Source: an uncultured Saprospiraceae bacterium
GTDB taxonomy: Bacteria; Bacteroidota; Bacteroidia; Chitinophagales; Saprospiraceae
DNA: 5,837 bases
NCBI GenBank assembly: GCA_937959095.1
Contig: CALGLY010000246.1
Span: 1-5,837 of the forward strand
Direction of reading: 5' to 3'
Below are positions 1 to 5,814 of the stretch, piece by piece. Every line of letters starts with the position of its first letter. Position 1 is the stretch's first letter. The notes below the pieces were generated by a model. It ran no database searches, was not told the origin of the DNA, and saw only the letters and a program-made list of their open reading frames with translations. Made by a program: the position numbers and the translations under genes.

Positions 1-2
1 GA

Positions 3-1046
3 GCAGAGAAGGGTTTTATTCATTTCAATCCTGAAAAAAGCAAGGATAAAAAACGAACAAATTTTGCGGTAAATATCGTAAGGGTGCAAAATCTTCAAGA
101 TAATACGACGCTCCTAGGAGGACAATATGACCAACAAAAAAGTGCCGTAGATTCCGCTTTTTCGCATCAACAAAATGCCTTTCTATTCGCCTATGCTGCG
201 CCTGACTTTGAGTCCGTAGAAAACCTATTGTATAGCACCAAATTAGAAGGCTACGATGAAAATTGGTCGACTTGGAATAGCAAGACGGAAAAGGAATTCA
301 CGAATCTTAATTCAGGTAATTATCGGTTTTTGGTGAAGGCAAAATCTATTTATGAGGTAGAAAGTGCCGAGGCTAGCTTTTCCTTTTCCATTCGTCCGCC
401 TTGGTATGCTTCCATGCAAGCCTTTGTCATTTATACGCTTTTGATAGCTGCTTTTTTGGCAGGTCTTATTCTTATTCCTCAAAAGCGATTTCGAGCAGAA
501 AAAACACTCCTGCAATCGGAGCAAAAACGCCAAGAAGCGGCGCACCAACAAGAAGTAGCGAAAAGCGAACAGGCGATTGTTGCTCTTAAAAATCAACAGT
601 TACAAAGTGAAATTGCTTTTAAAAATCAGGAATTAGCAATCTCCACTATGCACTTAGTACAGCGTGGGGAATTGATTCATCAATTAAAAGAAAAACTGGA
701 TGCAATCAGTAAGATAACCGCAGATAAGAACACCGCTAAGGAATTGAAAAAAGTGAATCGTCTCTTGGATAATAATGCTCAATTGGATGATGTATGGAGT
801 CAATTCGCACATCATTTTGATCAGGTGCATGTGGATTTTCTACGAAAAATAAAGGAGCACTACCCTAGCCTAACCGCCAATGATCAGAAACTCTGCGCCT
901 ATCTAAAAATGAATTTATCTACCAAAGAAATGGCTCCGCTGATGAATATCTCAATACGTGGTGTGGAGGTGGCGCGCTATCGCTTGCGTAAGAAGTTGGG
1001 CGTGGATAGCACTGTGAATTTGAATACTTTTATGTTGAATTTTTAG
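3..1046 (+). CDS. Triple-tyrosine (Y_Y_Y) membrane sensor with C-terminal LuxR-like helix-turn-helix, 5'-truncated
   Basis: The frame is open from base 3, so this is the last 347 residues of a longer protein; a GTG at 84 is in frame but lies inside the coding region and is not the start. The order seen is: the end of a beta-propeller-type repeat (GFIHFNP, residues 4-10), a Y_Y_Y immunoglobulin-like domain (about 58-135, with LEGYDENWSTW and the closing RPPWY), one membrane segment (about 139-158), a long charged coiled coil (about 166-235), and a helix-turn-helix near the C-terminus (about 287-335, with LTANDQKLCAYL and STKEMAPLMNIS). There is no histidine kinase or receiver domain. In known relatives the propeller and Y_Y_Y domain are periplasmic ligand sensors; here the signal would pass through the membrane directly to a cytoplasmic DNA-binding domain. 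The ligand and target genes are unknown. It is separated from the next gene by a terminator, so it is not part of the downstream cluster's transcript. Confidence 0.88.
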   Translation, partial: AEKGFIHFNPEKSKDKKRTNFAVNIVRVQNLQDNTTLLGGQYDQQKSAVDSAFSHQQNAFLFAYAAPDFESVENLLYSTKLEGYDENWSTWNSKTEKEFTNLNSGNYRFLVKAKSIYEVESAEASFSFSIRPPWYASMQAFVIYTLLIAAFLAGLILIPQKRFRAEKTLLQSEQKRQEAAHQQEVAKSEQAIVALKNQQLQSEIAFKNQELAISTMHLVQRGELIHQLKEKLDAISKITADKNTAKELKKVNRLLDNNAQLDDVWSQFAHHFDQVHVDFLRKIKEHYPSLTANDQKLCAYLKMNLSTKEMAPLMNISIRGVEVARYRLRKKLGVDSTVNLNTFMLNF

Positions 1047-1102
1047 AGAAAGAAATTTATGTAGGAGTAAAAAATAAAGACATATTAAAACCTATGTTTC
1101 AG

Positions 1103-1137
1103 TAAGCCACTTCAGTTTTGAGGTGGCTTATTTTTTT
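1103..1137 (+). terminator. Intrinsic terminator after the sensor gene
   Basis: A 12-bp stem (1103-1114 with 1119-1130, one G-U pair) with a 4-base loop GTTT is followed directly by seven T. It lies 57 bases after the stop codon and should end the sensor transcript. Confidence 0.88.
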
Positions 1138-1206
1138 GTAGAAAAAATATTTTAATAAAAATTAAGAAAGCCTATTGCATCAGAATAAAAAATAGTGCTA
1201 ATTGCC

Positions 1207-1234
1207 ACATCATTCCGTTTAAATGATGTTTTTT
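1207..1234 (+). terminator. Weak AT-rich hairpin with T-run
   Basis: ACATCATT (1207-1214) and AATGATGT (1222-1229) form a perfect 8-bp stem with a 7-base loop, followed by five more T. It could be a backup terminator or a leader hairpin. The stem has only two G-C pairs, and in DNA this AT-rich such a match may be chance. Confidence 0.3.
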
Positions 1235-1280
1235 GAATTAAAATTAGTCAAATTACAACTTATTAAACAGTTATAACTAA

Positions 1281-1313
1281 TTGATTATTAATTGATAAAA
1301 TTTTATTCGTTTG
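1281..1313 (+). promoter_or_regulatory. Possible Bacteroidota-type promoter for the TraR/DksA-like gene
   Basis: TTCGTTTG (1306-1313) matches the -7 consensus TAnnTTTG of this phylum at all fixed bases but one. A TTG at 1281-1283 lies 22 bases upstream as a possible -33 element. The start codon is 51 bases downstream. The match is imperfect and the region is AT-rich, so this is only a candidate. Confidence 0.22.
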
Positions 1314-1363
1314 GAAAAACGAAGATTTTATTTTTATTTTTTTGAAAAAAATCGAAATTTAGA

Positions 1364-1750
1364 ATGACGCATACACAGCAATATTCCAATGAAGAATTGA
1401 AAGTATTTGAGGTACTTATCACTACAAAACTTGAAAAAGCGTACGGACAGCTCGAAAGCTTGCAACTTCAAATCATAGAAATGGAAGAAAGCATCGAGGA
1501 TAGTTCGGGTATCCACTATATGAATGATGGTGGTTATACGGAACAAGTGGGTTTTACCAATGCAATGGCTATCCGCCAACAGAAACACATTGCTGATTTG
1601 GAAAAAGCCCTGATGCGAGTTAAAAACAAAAGCTACGGCAGATGTATAATAACAGGAGCATTAATAGATAAAAAACGACTATTAGCAGTGCCTACAACCA
1701 CTAAAAGTATGGCTGCTAAAATGCAATCATCCACCATCAATCAAAAATAG
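1364..1750 (+). CDS. TraR/DksA-like regulator with degenerate zinc finger
   Basis: The protein has 128 residues. The first 85 or so are charged and helical, probably a coiled-coil hairpin (about 10-45 and 66-88), and the C-terminal part (RVKNKSYGRCIITG, then RLLAVPTTTKSMAAK) follows the pattern of the TraR/DksA C4-type family. In E. coli DksA the zinc finger has two CxxC pairs; here the first pair reads C94-I-I-T97, the second pair is absent, and C94 is the only cysteine. Zinc binding is therefore unlikely, as in many Bacteroidota members of this group. Known relatives bind in the RNA polymerase secondary channel and alter transcription initiation, some together with ppGpp; whether this one does is inference. 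The ATG at 1364 is the first after an in-frame TGA at 1343. No Shine-Dalgarno sequence precedes it, as is normal for the phylum. It lies 86 bases before the next gene with no terminator seen between, so co-transcription is possible. Confidence 0.8.
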   Translation: MTHTQQYSNEELKVFEVLITTKLEKAYGQLESLQLQIIEMEESIEDSSGIHYMNDGGYTEQVGFTNAMAIRQQKHIADLEKALMRVKNKSYGRCIITGALIDKKRLLAVPTTTKSMAAKMQSSTINQK

Positions 1751-1763
1751 ATAAGCAAACTTT

Positions 1764-1798
1764 CCTAATGGATTTTGTACATGGCAAACCCTAATGGA
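1764..1798 (+). repeat. Pair of 9-bp direct repeats in the spacer before the first ligase gene
   Basis: CCTAATGGA occurs at 1764-1772 and again at 1790-1798, a 26-base period. The second copy runs into the purine-rich half of the 1796-1815 dyad. It could be a paired binding site for a regulator; equally, two 9-bp copies could be chance. Confidence 0.3.
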
Positions 1799-1815
1799 GG
1801 AGAAATTTCTTCTTC
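1796..1815 (+). promoter_or_regulatory. Purine/pyrimidine dyad containing an SD-like GGAGGAG
   Basis: GGAGGAGAAA (1796-1805) can pair base for base with the next ten bases, TTTCTTCTTC (1806-1815), with two G-U pairs; as RNA this gives an 8-bp stem with an AATT loop. GGAGGAG (1796-1802) strongly resembles a Shine-Dalgarno sequence but ends 34 bases before the ATG at 1837, with no ATG, GTG or TTG in that frame in between. It therefore does not set the start directly. A leader hairpin or protein-binding role is inference. Confidence 0.4.
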
Positions 1816-1836
1816 TCTATTTCACTAATTATAATA

Positions 1837-3279
1837 ATGAAAAAAAGCACGCAGCTCATCCAACCGAATGGATTTGAAGCTGAAAACCATTGGTATCCAA
1901 AGGCATTAAATGCCACGATACATCCGCTCGTTAGTTTCTTTTTGAATCTAAAAAAAGAGCGTATTGTCAAACGCTATTGTCACTTGCATCCGAAAGTGAA
2001 GGCTGATTACTTAGAAAAAATTCTCGCCTACAAACCGCGCCATTTCATATGGGCAGGAGCTGACCTCATGCACGTCACGAATGAGGATGGTAAACGACAA
2101 ATGGTAGTAATCGAGAATAATTCTTGTCCGTCAGGTCAAAAATCAATGCCTCTGCTTGATGAAAATCAAGAACAAGGCGGCTATCGCTTGCTCATGGAGC
2201 GTACGATTAAGCCTCTAGTGAAATCCAAAAAACGCAATGTGTCAGGTGCTTTGGCAGTCATTTATGATAAAAACCCAATGGAGGCAATAGGCTATGCTCA
2301 TGCTATGGCAGATGTGTTCGATACGGGTGTGCATTGCGTAACCTATGACCAGCATGATAAGGATCCAGATGTAAATTTTAAAGATGGTGTGCTTTATGTA
2401 CGCGACAGCCAAGGCGAATGGCATCCTATTCGAGCTACTTTTCGATACCTCACTCAACGCCCGTGGAATCGGCTACCTGTGCAGCAAAGCAAAACCCATA
2501 TCTTCAATTCTACAGCAGCTTGCTTGGCAGGTGGGCGCAATAAAATGATGGCTTCCAAAGCCTATGATTTATACAATACTGAATTGCGCGAAATGGGATT
2601 GGAGATTCTTACACCTGAAACCATTTGGGATGTCAGTAAGGCAGAAATTCCGCTTTGGGTACAAAAAATGGGTGGTCAGGCAGTTGTGAAAAATCCCTAT
2701 AGCAATGCAGGACAAGGTGTTTATACCATCGTGAATCAAGCAGAATTAGATGCTTTCATGGAGCAAGAATTTCATTATGAACGCTTCATCGTACAGAGTC
2801 TCATCGGGAATTACAATTGGAGTTCTATCAGTAATAAAGGGAAATTTTACCATGTCGGTACTATACCCAATGATAAGGGGAATACTTATGTGGCAGATAT
2901 TCGAGTAATGGTGAGTGCAACAGCAACGGGCATTCGTCCATTAGCAGTCTATGCACGTCGGGCGAAAAAACCATTGGTAGATGATATTGTAGATGGTGCA
3001 GATTCTTGGGATGTGTTGGGGACCAATCTTTCTATCAAAAACGAAGATGGCTCATGGGGCTCGGATACGAATCGTCTGATGCTGATGGATCGGCGCGATT
3101 TCAACCGCCTTGGCATTGGCTTGGATGATTTAATCGAAGCCTATATCCAAACAGTACTTTCTATGATTGCGATTGATAAAATGGCAATTCAGCTTTTTAA
3201 TTCAAAAAATAAATTTCGGATGCGGCTTTTCAAATCCTTGGATGATGATAAAGCACTACTGAACGAAATAATGATTTAA
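1837..3279 (+). CDS. Probable circularly permuted ATP-grasp ligase
   Basis: The protein has 480 residues, with no signal peptide or membrane segment, so it is probably cytoplasmic. ATP-grasp features seen are [13 protein letters not shown] (282-295; K285 and a glycine-rich loop), FIVQSLIG (317-324) as the nucleotide-contacting strand, and ADIRVMV followed by RR (353-375). The metal-binding E-x-N, which lies after these parts in ordinary ATP-grasp enzymes, is missing there. Instead GADL (74-77) and [11 protein letters not shown] (90-100) occur near the N-terminus. That order resembles the circularly permuted ATP-grasp families, whose N-terminal motif reads like D-L-x(n)-LEDN-x(n)-PSG. The stretch [20 protein letters not shown] (221-240) before the lysine also fits their layout. 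Enzymes of this fold join a carboxylate to an amine or thiol through an acyl-phosphate; the substrates here are unknown. The ATG at 1837 is the only usable start after the in-frame TAA at 1792. A GshB-like ligase gene follows 43 bases downstream, pointing to a shared pathway. Assignment to the fold is fairly secure; the permutation is inferred from motif order. Confidence 0.78.
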   Translation: MKKSTQLIQPNGFEAENHWYPKALNATIHPLVSFFLNLKKERIVKRYCHLHPKVKADYLEKILAYKPRHFIWAGADLMHVTNEDGKRQMVVIENNSCPSGQKSMPLLDENQEQGGYRLLMERTIKPLVKSKKRNVSGALAVIYDKNPMEAIGYAHAMADVFDTGVHCVTYDQHDKDPDVNFKDGVLYVRDSQGEWHPIRATFRYLTQRPWNRLPVQQSKTHIFNSTAACLAGGRNKMMASKAYDLYNTELREMGLEILTPETIWDVSKAEIPLWVQKMGGQAVVKNPYSNAGQGVYTIVNQAELDAFMEQEFHYERFIVQSLIGNYNWSSISNKGKFYHVGTIPNDKGNTYVADIRVMVSATATGIRPLAVYARRAKKPLVDDIVDGADSWDVLGTNLSIKNEDGSWGSDTNRLMLMDRRDFNRLGIGLDDLIEAYIQTVLSMIAIDKMAIQLFNSKNKFRMRLFKSLDDDKALLNEIMI

Positions 3280-3285
3280 TATAAA

Positions 3286-3308
3286 AAGACCGCCCTTCGG
3301 GCGGTCTT
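3286..3308 (+). terminator. GC-rich hairpin between the two ligase genes, without a U-run on this strand
   Basis: A perfect 10-bp stem (3286-3295 with 3299-3308) closes on a 3-base loop, seven bases after the stop of the first ligase gene. On the + strand it is followed by CCAATAATA, not a T-run, so it should be a weak or partial terminator, an attenuator or an mRNA-stabilising end. Read on the - strand it would be followed by a run of five T counting the outer stem bases, but no - strand gene is seen here. Confidence 0.6.
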
Positions 3309-3322
3309 CCAATAATATAGTA

Positions 3323-4333
3323 ATGGCATACAAACTGCTCATTCTTACAGACCATCTCACGCATACCAAAGAAAATTCGCTCTATGCCTTAGCCAACGAA
3401 TTGCAAAAGCATCCATTGGTAGCAACTTTAGATTTGGCAAGTCGAGGTAATCCAGCAAATCATGATTTTTTCTATGCATTGCAAAGCTATGAATTGCAAA
3501 TAGCTTCTCCTGTGAAAAAACTTAAATTTCAGCAGAGTGGAAAGCAATTCATAAAACATACTCAAAGTCGGTCGCTTGTCGATTATGACTTTATTTTGTT
3601 GCGTTTGCCGCGCCCTATTCCGCTTGGATTTTTCCAATTTATAGCGCGCTTCTTCGATGAACGCCGGATCATTAATCGACCTTCGGGCATTGCAGAGACC
3701 AGTAATAAATCCTTTCTTTTGCAAGTACGCCATCTTTGTCCGCCTATTAAATTGTGTAGAACGATGCTGGATGTATGGGAATTTCAAAAGCAATTTTCTA
3801 TTGTACTAAAGCCCCTAGAGGATTATGGTGGCAAGGGTATTGTAAAAATAAAGGATGATTTTGTCTATCATAAAAGTGAAATGCAAGCCCTATTCACCTA
3901 CGAACACGAGCTACAAAAACAATTCGATAAAGGCGGCTATTTAGGAATGCAATTCATGGAAAATGTAGGACAAGGTGACAAGCGGGTGGTCGTAGTAAAT
4001 GGAAAGGTCTTAGGCGCGTCGTTGCGATTACCTCCTGAAGGAGCTTGGCTTTGTAATGCCGCACAAGGTGGTTCTTCGCATCATGCGGTAGCCGATGAAG
4101 AAGAGCAATGGATGGCGGAGGAATTACACAACGTACTCGGCCCGAAAGGAATCGCTATGTTTGGTATGGATACCTTAGTAAATAGCGATGGAAAACGTAT
4201 CTTATCTGAAGTGAATACGTTAAGTATTGGCGGATTAAAACAAATTGAAAAGCAATCTAAAACACCACTATTAACAGCAACAGCAGATGGCTTGATGCAA
4301 TATGCGGTGCGACAATTGGAGCTTTCACTGTAG
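3323..4333 (+). CDS. Glutathione-synthetase-like (GshB-type) ATP-grasp ligase
   Basis: The protein has 336 residues, slightly longer than E. coli GshB (about 316), and the similarity runs along its whole length. An N-terminal pre-ATP-grasp domain (about 1-120) contains DYDFILLRLPRP (87-98) and IINRP (116-120). The ATP-grasp part has VLKPLEDYGGKGI (161-173; K163 and the glycine-rich loop), GDKRVVVVNGKVLG (218-231), the loop LRLPPEGAWLCNAAQGGS (234-251) that corresponds to the ARIP...NLAAGG region of GshB, and GMDTL (281-285) followed by SEVNTLSIGGLKQIEK (295-310), where E296 and N298 are the expected metal ligands. GshB adds glycine to gamma-glutamylcysteine; whether this enzyme uses that substrate is unknown, since no gamma-glutamylcysteine ligase gene is seen and another ATP-grasp gene precedes it. 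The ATG at 3323 lacks a Shine-Dalgarno sequence. The next gene starts 213 bases downstream, after two palindromes. A RimK-like alpha-amino-acid ligase is the main alternative, but the C-terminal motifs favour GshB. Confidence 0.85.
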   Translation: MAYKLLILTDHLTHTKENSLYALANELQKHPLVATLDLASRGNPANHDFFYALQSYELQIASPVKKLKFQQSGKQFIKHTQSRSLVDYDFILLRLPRPIPLGFFQFIARFFDERRIINRPSGIAETSNKSFLLQVRHLCPPIKLCRTMLDVWEFQKQFSIVLKPLEDYGGKGIVKIKDDFVYHKSEMQALFTYEHELQKQFDKGGYLGMQFMENVGQGDKRVVVVNGKVLGASLRLPPEGAWLCNAAQGGSSHHAVADEEEQWMAEELHNVLGPKGIAMFGMDTLVNSDGKRILSEVNTLSIGGLKQIEKQSKTPLLTATADGLMQYAVRQLELSL

Positions 4334-4384
4334 ATAGAATGGCTACTCGCCTAAGCTTGCCTAATTAGAAAGTGAACAAAAGGG

Positions 4385-4450
4385 AGAGGAGTGAGAAATT
4401 ATCACAGGTTTATTCACCCCGCTCACTATCTCATCATTTCTCACTCCTCT
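4385..4450 (+). repeat. Perfect 15-bp inverted repeat with 36-base loop
   Basis: AGAGGAGTGAGAAAT (4385-4399) is exactly complementary to ATTTCTCACTCCTCT (4436-4450); two G-U pairs could extend the stem outward. The loop contains several TCAC motifs. Only three T follow, so it is a poor intrinsic terminator. It lies 51 bases after the stop of the GshB-like gene and 9 bases before the next palindrome. It may be a REP-like or MITE-like element, or an RNA structure that decouples the two genes. Confidence 0.6.
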
Positions 4451-4459
4451 TTGGGCAAC

Positions 4460-4517
4460 CTTAGGAACGCGAAATAAATAAATGTACATTCTTGACAGGG
4501 TATTTCGCGTTCCTTAG
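4460..4517 (+). repeat. 58-bp palindromic repeat element, complete copy
   Basis: The arms AGGAACGCGAAATA (4463-4476) and TATTTCGCGTTCCT (4501-4514) pair over 14 bp, and over 16 of 17 positions if taken from 4460 to 4517. The 24-base loop contains the self-complementary AATGTACATT (4481-4490). The first 26 bases recur at 5812-5837 with 23 identities in the same orientation, so this is a dispersed repeat and not only a local terminator. It sits just before the deacylase gene and could also affect its transcript. A TTGACA at 4492-4497 lies in the loop but has no matching -10 element. Confidence 0.7.
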
Positions 4518-4546
4518 ACGGGTAGCCGATAGAGTTAAAATAAAAT

Positions 4547-5518
4547 ATGATTGGAATAGATAACACCCCCAAAATAAAAGAACTCGATATCGAAAGCTGT
4601 CCTAGAGGCGAAATCTCTAAATTTTGGTTACGCTTGGCAGCTGATGGTTTGGGAGTACAAATACATATACCAGTGATGGTAGCGCGCGGCATGGAAGATG
4701 GCGTTACCCTTGGAATTACAGCAGCAGTACATGGCAATGAGCTGAATGGGGTGCCTGTTATTCAGCGGCTTTTTAGTGAAATAGACCCTACTAAATTGAA
4801 AGGCACTGTAGTGGGCGTGCCTGTGGTAAATGTACCTGGCTACTTGCTGATGCAGCGAAAATTTAATGATGGTATTGACCTCAATCGTATTATGCCTGGC
4901 AAAGCGAATGGCAATAATAGTGAGGTCTATGCCTATCGGTTTGTGCATCGAATTTTAACCCATTTCGATTATCTGCTCGACTTACATACGGCCAGCTTTG
5001 GGCGAATCAACTCCTACTATATTCGGGCAAATATGAATGATCCTATTACGGCAAAGTTGGCCCATTTGCAACATGCTCAAATTATTCTCAATAGCCCTGC
5101 GCCTGACCAAACGGTACGTGGTACAGCTACGCGCATGGAGAAAAAAGCGATTACACTAGAAGTAGGTGATCCAAATGTATTCCAAAAAGGAGTCATTCGC
5201 TCTGGCTTGACGGGTATGCACAACACCCTCGCCTATCTTGATATGCTAGACGAAGAAATAGAACTCCCCGAGCAGCAGCCCATCATCTGTGATAATTCTT
5301 ATTGGATTTATACGGACAAAGGCGGGGTACTACAAATTCTTCCTAAGGTGACGCAACTCGTAAAAAAAGGAGAATCTATTGCTATTCTTCGGAATATTTT
5401 TGGCGATAAACTTCGAGAATATTTCGCTCCTGAAGATGGTATTGTGATTGGTAAAAGTGTCCATCCTGTAGCGCAAACTGGGAGTCGCATTTTACATTTG
5501 GGAATTGTATTGAAATGA
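4547..5518 (+). CDS. Zinc-dependent deacylase, succinylglutamate desuccinylase/aspartoacylase (AstE/AspA) family
   Basis: The protein has 323 residues, a normal length for the family, with no signal peptide. The carboxypeptidase-like (M14-type) catalytic domain spans about 52-235: AAVHGNELNG (59-68) gives zinc ligands H62 and E65, DLNR (111-114) the substrate-binding N-R pair, LLDLHTASFG (143-152) the third ligand H147, and AITLEVGDP (201-209) the probable catalytic glutamate E205. The last 75 residues or so (YWIYTDKGGVLQ, PEDGIVIGKSVHP) form the beta-rich C-terminal domain usual in this family. Relatives remove acyl groups from amino acids or similar amines (N-succinylglutamate, N-acetylaspartate, N-acetyl-diaminobutyrate); the substrate here is not evident. 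No arginine-degradation (ast) or ectoine-degradation genes are near; instead it follows two ATP-grasp ligases, suggesting it trims or recycles their product. The ATG at 4547 comes right after an in-frame TAA at 4541, which fixes the start. The 213-base gap upstream could mean a separate promoter. Confidence 0.88.
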   Translation: MIGIDNTPKIKELDIESCPRGEISKFWLRLAADGLGVQIHIPVMVARGMEDGVTLGITAAVHGNELNGVPVIQRLFSEIDPTKLKGTVVGVPVVNVPGYLLMQRKFNDGIDLNRIMPGKANGNNSEVYAYRFVHRILTHFDYLLDLHTASFGRINSYYIRANMNDPITAKLAHLQHAQIILNSPAPDQTVRGTATRMEKKAITLEVGDPNVFQKGVIRSGLTGMHNTLAYLDMLDEEIELPEQQPIICDNSYWIYTDKGGVLQILPKVTQLVKKGESIAILRNIFGDKLREYFAPEDGIVIGKSVHPVAQTGSRILHLGIVLK

Positions 5519-5526
5519 TGTTCCTG

Positions 5527-5570
5527 ATGATTTATACCAATCCATGTTCAAAAGTTGTATTATAAATCAT
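5527..5570 (+). repeat. 10-bp inverted repeat after the deacylase gene
   Basis: ATGATTTATA (5527-5536) and TATAAATCAT (5561-5570) are perfectly complementary with 24 bases between them. The right arm touches the next stem-loop at 5570, so the two structures would compete or stack. The arms are AT-rich and the significance is uncertain. Confidence 0.35.
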
Positions 5571-5600
5571 TTAGAGGGCGGCTTTATGTCGCCTTCTAAA
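5570..5600 (+). terminator. Stem-loop downstream of the deacylase gene, without a U-run
   Basis: The 13 bases 5570-5582 pair with 5588-5600 (two G-U pairs) around a TTTAT loop. It begins 52 bases after the stop codon and is the best candidate for the transcript's 3' end. It is followed by CTTCAAAAAA and not by T. A run of eight T comes only at 5637-5644, after a weak CCC/GGG hairpin. Termination here may be factor-dependent or incomplete. Confidence 0.45.
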
Positions 5601-5647
5601 CTTCAAAAAATTACCTACTCCCCTTTATGGGTCGTGTTTTTTTTGTC

Positions 5648-5814
5648 TAATACACTGTAACAGAAATTTCTTTGCATTTATGACTGCTTCTTTTTCCAGT
5701 TTTCTTCGTTACAAAATCGGGCTTCATAACCAGTTATGTTCCCAATTTTGCGCCTCGAACACTAAAAAAATAAGCTTAGTCAAAATACAAATAAACTTTT
5801 GTTACAGTATACTA
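5648..5814. mobile_element. Possible MITE-like element with imperfect 20-bp terminal inverted repeats
   Basis: The 20 bases 5648-5667 and the reverse complement of 5795-5814 agree at 16 positions, with a shared core ACTGTAACA. About 167 bp lie between the outer edges, with no coding capacity beyond a 43-codon ORF. The right end abuts or overlaps by a few bases the second copy of the palindromic repeat at 5812. No target-site duplication is clear, so it may be a decayed element, or the matching ends may be chance. Confidence 0.35.
5712..5750. repeat. Imperfect palindrome inside the MITE-like stretch
   Basis: CAAAAT (5712-5717), GGG (5719-5721) and CATAAC (5725-5730) pair in order with ATTTTG (5745-5750), CCC (5741-5743) and GTTATG (5733-5738), interrupted by small internal loops. 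It lies near the centre of the 5648-5814 stretch, giving that region a nested hairpin form. Confidence 0.45.

Noticed and set aside
84..86. GTG as the start of the sensor gene
   Set aside because: The frame is open to the window edge, and the residues before it (GFIHFNP and onward) fit a propeller end, so the gene starts further upstream.
312..596. A 94-codon open frame on the - strand within the sensor gene
   Set aside because: It is antisense to the Y_Y_Y, membrane and coiled-coil coding region, with residue composition typical of a shadow frame.
3428..3793. A 121-codon open frame on the - strand
   Set aside because: It lies wholly inside the GshB-like gene, whose family motifs are clear on the + strand; the antisense product shows no recognisable domain.
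4385..4517. A CRISPR array
   Set aside because: The two hairpins differ in sequence and there are no regularly spaced identical repeats.
4492..4520. A TTGACA-containing promoter for the deacylase gene
   Set aside because: No -10-like or TAnnTTTG element occurs at a suitable distance, and the hexamer lies in the loop of a dispersed repeat.
4628..4948. A 106-codon open frame on the - strand
   Set aside because: It is antisense to the catalytic part of the deacylase gene and has no recognisable family features.
5610..5644. A CCC/GGG hairpin with an eight-T run as an intrinsic terminator
   Set aside because: Only three consecutive pairs form beside the loop, and eight bases separate them from the T-run, so the structure is too weak to call.
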